From contig NC_013512.1 in assembly GCF_000024885.1 (NCBI RefSeq), positions 310,001 to 374,000 of the forward strand: a stretch of 64,000 bases of DNA. The letters are read 5' to 3'. Below, in pieces: positions 62,314 through 64,000 of this stretch. Numbering within the stretch: position 1 is the stretch's first letter; each line of letters starts with the position of its first letter. The DNA is from Sulfurospirillum deleyianum DSM 6946. GTDB lineage: Bacteria; Campylobacterota; Campylobacteria; Campylobacterales; Sulfurospirillaceae. The notes under the pieces are model-generated. The model saw only the letters and a program-made list of their open reading frames with translations. It made no database searches and was not told the DNA's origin. A program made the translations under genes and the position numbers.

Positions 62314-63486
62314 TTAAGCGATTAAATAGCGTTTCCAAATCCAAATCGCAAGACTTAACGCTAGTGCACCAAATAAAGCACCCACGTATCCGATACTTTG
62401 CATCCCAAGCGAGTTGATGACCCATCCCCCAATGAACGCTCCACCGCCAATCCCAATGTTATAAATACCCGAATACAAAGACATCGCAACATCGGTGGCA
62501 TCGGGGGCGAGTTCTAAAACACTCACCTGCAAAATTAAACTAATCAAACAAATAGCAATGCCCCAAAAGAGCGATAAAATACTAAAAGAGAGAACATGAA
62601 AAGAGAGCATCATCATGAAAGCTTCAGCGAAAATAAGCGCACTCAACGCAAAAAGTACCAGTCCAAAGGGGTGTTTGTGTCGTAGTCGTGCAAAGAGCAT
62701 ACTTCCCAAAAGCCCTGCAATTCCAAAAAGAAAAAGAACCGCCGTGGCAAAGCGCTCTCCTAGGTGTGCGACATGGATAACAAACGGCTCGATGTAGGAG
62801 TAGGCGGTAAAATGAGCACTAATGGCTAAAATCGTGAGCAGATACGTGCCCATCAGTGCGGGGCGTTTCATGAGGATGGGCAAACTTTTCAGTGAGCCCG
62901 CATTTTGGCTCGGCAGTGTGGGCAGGGTTTTAAAGAGGAAATAGAACATCAATACGCCTAGCAAGGCAATCACTCCAAACGTAGAGCGCCAACCCCATGC
63001 TTGACCGATAATACGTCCTAGCGGTAAGCCTAAAACAATCGCCAAAGCGCTTCCCGTGGCTAAAAAACTAAGTGCCTTCGTGGTTTGTCCTTTGGGGGCT
63101 AAACGGTAAACCAATGAAGCAGTGATTGCCCAAAAAATAGCGTGTGAAAAAGCAATGCCTATGCGTGAGAGCATTAAGATAGTGTAATTCCATGCGAAGG
63201 CGGAGAGCAGATGCGAGAGAATGAAAAAAAACAAAATCCCTAGTAAGAGCGATTTGCGCTCCACATTTTTGCTTAAAAGCATTAAGGGGAGTGAGATGGT
63301 CGCAACAATCCATGCGTAGATGGTCATCATCATGCCTGTTTGCGCTTCGCTGATGTTAAAATCTGTCGCGATGGTGGTGAGTAAGCTAATGGGCGCAAAT
63401 TCGGTGGTGTTAAAAATAAACGCGCAAATGCTCAGCCCCATAATGGGAAGCCATGCATGCAGTGAAGTGTGAAAGCGTAAAAACAT
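62314..63486 (-). CDS. MFS sugar/drug efflux transporter (AraJ/SotB-like)
   Basis: 390 residues, twelve predicted membrane helices. The N-terminal SICAFIFNTTEFAPISLLTTIA and the segment AISAHFTAYSYIEPFV resemble the AraJ/SotB sugar-efflux branch of the major facilitator superfamily. ATG at 63486; a TTG precedes it. Likely a proton-driven exporter of sugars, arabinose-like compounds or drugs. Single gene. Confidence 0.85.
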   Translation of the reverse strand: MFLRFHTSLHAWLPIMGLSICAFIFNTTEFAPISLLTTIATDFNISEAQTGMMMTIYAWIVATISLPLMLLSKNVERKSLLLGILFFFILSHLLSAFAWNYTILMLSRIGIAFSHAIFWAITASLVYRLAPKGQTTKALSFLATGSALAIVLGLPLGRIIGQAWGWRSTFGVIALLGVLMFYFLFKTLPTLPSQNAGSLKSLPILMKRPALMGTYLLTILAISAHFTAYSYIEPFVIHVAHLGERFATAVLFLFGIAGLLGSMLFARLRHKHPFGLVLFALSALIFAEAFMMMLSFHVLSFSILSLFWGIAICLISLILQVSVLELAPDATDVAMSLYSGIYNIGIGGGAFIGGWVINSLGMQSIGYVGALFGALALSLAIWIWKRYLIA

Positions 63487-63597
63487 CAAAAGACCTAGTA
63501 CAAAAATAAGCGAGTATTGTACCTAAGCAAAGAATAGAAGTGGTTGAAAACCAAAAAATTTGTATAATTCATACTAATTTACATGTAAAGAGTTGAA

Positions 63598-63993
63598 ATG
63601 ATAAAAAATATGTGCCCTTGTGGCTCTGAAAAATCCTACGAAGCGTGTTGTGAAGTCTATCATAAACACCTTAACGCCCCAACCTGCGAAGCGCTGATGC
63701 GTTCTCGTTACAGTGCGTTTGTCTTTTCATTAGTCGATTATCTCTTTGAAACCACGCATCCAAGCTATCGAAGTAAAACGCTAAAAGAAGAGATTGCTTT
63801 TACATGTAAAGGCTTAGCGTGGACAGGTTTGAGCGTTTTAGAGACGTGGCAAGGTGGACTTAGCGATAAAGTGGGCAAAGTCTCTTTTCGTGCCACGTTT
63901 GTGCAAGAGGGACGTGAGGGTGTGCACGTTGAGCATTCTCGTTTTAAACGCTTTGGTAAGGCGTGGATGTATGTGGATGGAAAGGTGGAGTAG
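63598..63993 (+). CDS. ychJ: YchJ family SEC-C motif protein
   Basis: 131 residues: the N-terminal SEC-C zinc motif MCPCGSEKSYEACCEVYH (cysteines 6, 8, 17, 18), then the YchJ middle domain (MRSRYSAFVFSLVDYL, FKRFGKAWMYVDG). The C-terminal SEC-C copy of larger relatives is absent. Function unknown. It ends seven bases before the window edge. The palindrome TTACATGTAA lies upstream (63579) and inside (63800, read as FTCK). Confidence 0.88.
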   Translation: MIKNMCPCGSEKSYEACCEVYHKHLNAPTCEALMRSRYSAFVFSLVDYLFETTHPSYRSKTLKEEIAFTCKGLAWTGLSVLETWQGGLSDKVGKVSFRATFVQEGREGVHVEHSRFKRFGKAWMYVDGKVE

Positions 63994-64000
63994 ATGTATG

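Overview
The window is chromosomal DNA from a free-living member of the Campylobacterota, most likely Sulfurospirillum or a close relative. The evidence is the low-GC coding sequence, the gene order tRNA-Thr/Tyr/Gly/Thr-tuf-rpmG-tRNA-Trp-secE-nusG-rplKAJL-rpoB-rpoC-rpsL-rpsG-fusA, a TMAO reductase paired with a monohaem cytochrome c, a CetA/CetB-type split energy-taxis receptor, and the block ribA-hemB-argF-DUF2603-hemN-(Fe-S protein), which resembles Campylobacter. There are no rRNA genes and no CRISPR array. All assignments come from reading the sequence and recalled family knowledge; no database search was run.

Layout. 1-6.4 kb: a truncated REP-type (Y1) transposase, a lactate/malate-type dehydrogenase, pyrBC, small unknown proteins and a GGDEF-EAL protein. 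6.5-8.8 kb: an AT-rich defence-like operon mntA-hepT-SIR2. 8.8-14.8 kb: thioredoxin 2, the two halves of a D-glutamate cyclase as divergent genes, a possible small RNA, a SnoaL-like protein, an EamA transporter, a VF530 protein, an SDR oxidoreductase and yaaA. 14.9-32.0 kb: the large translation/transcription block, starting from a strong sigma70-type promoter. 32.1-34.8 kb: the metNIQ methionine importer. 34.85 kb: tRNA-Arg. 35.1-42.2 kb: torA, its cytochrome c, and a three-gene signalling set (response regulator, periplasmic binding protein, histidine kinase). 42.5-54.7 kb: a porin, chemoreceptors, a peptidoglycan LD-carboxypeptidase, alr, a four-gene rsmG operon, an NIT-domain chemoreceptor, sodB and a zinc-ribbon mscL. 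54.7-60.4 kb: ribA, hemB, argF, DUF2603, hemN and a CCG-type iron-sulfur protein. 60.5-62.2 kb: a second AT-rich cassette, a HipT-like kinase followed by a HipA-N/HIRAN protein. 62.3-64.0 kb: an MFS efflux pump and a YchJ protein.

The most striking signal is a perfect 10-bp palindrome, TTACATGTAA (often TTTACATGTAAA), which I find 35 times by hand; well under one copy would be expected by chance. About two thirds lie between genes, several as inverted or tandem pairs that form terminator-like hairpins at gene ends. Twelve lie inside genes, always in one of the two reading frames that avoid its in-frame stop. It behaves like a REP/HIP-type repeat or a genome-wide protein-binding site, and its purpose cannot be told from sequence alone.

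The best candidates for undescribed systems are this palindrome family, the HipT-like kinase with its HipS/HIRAN partner, and the mntA-hepT-SIR2 operon.
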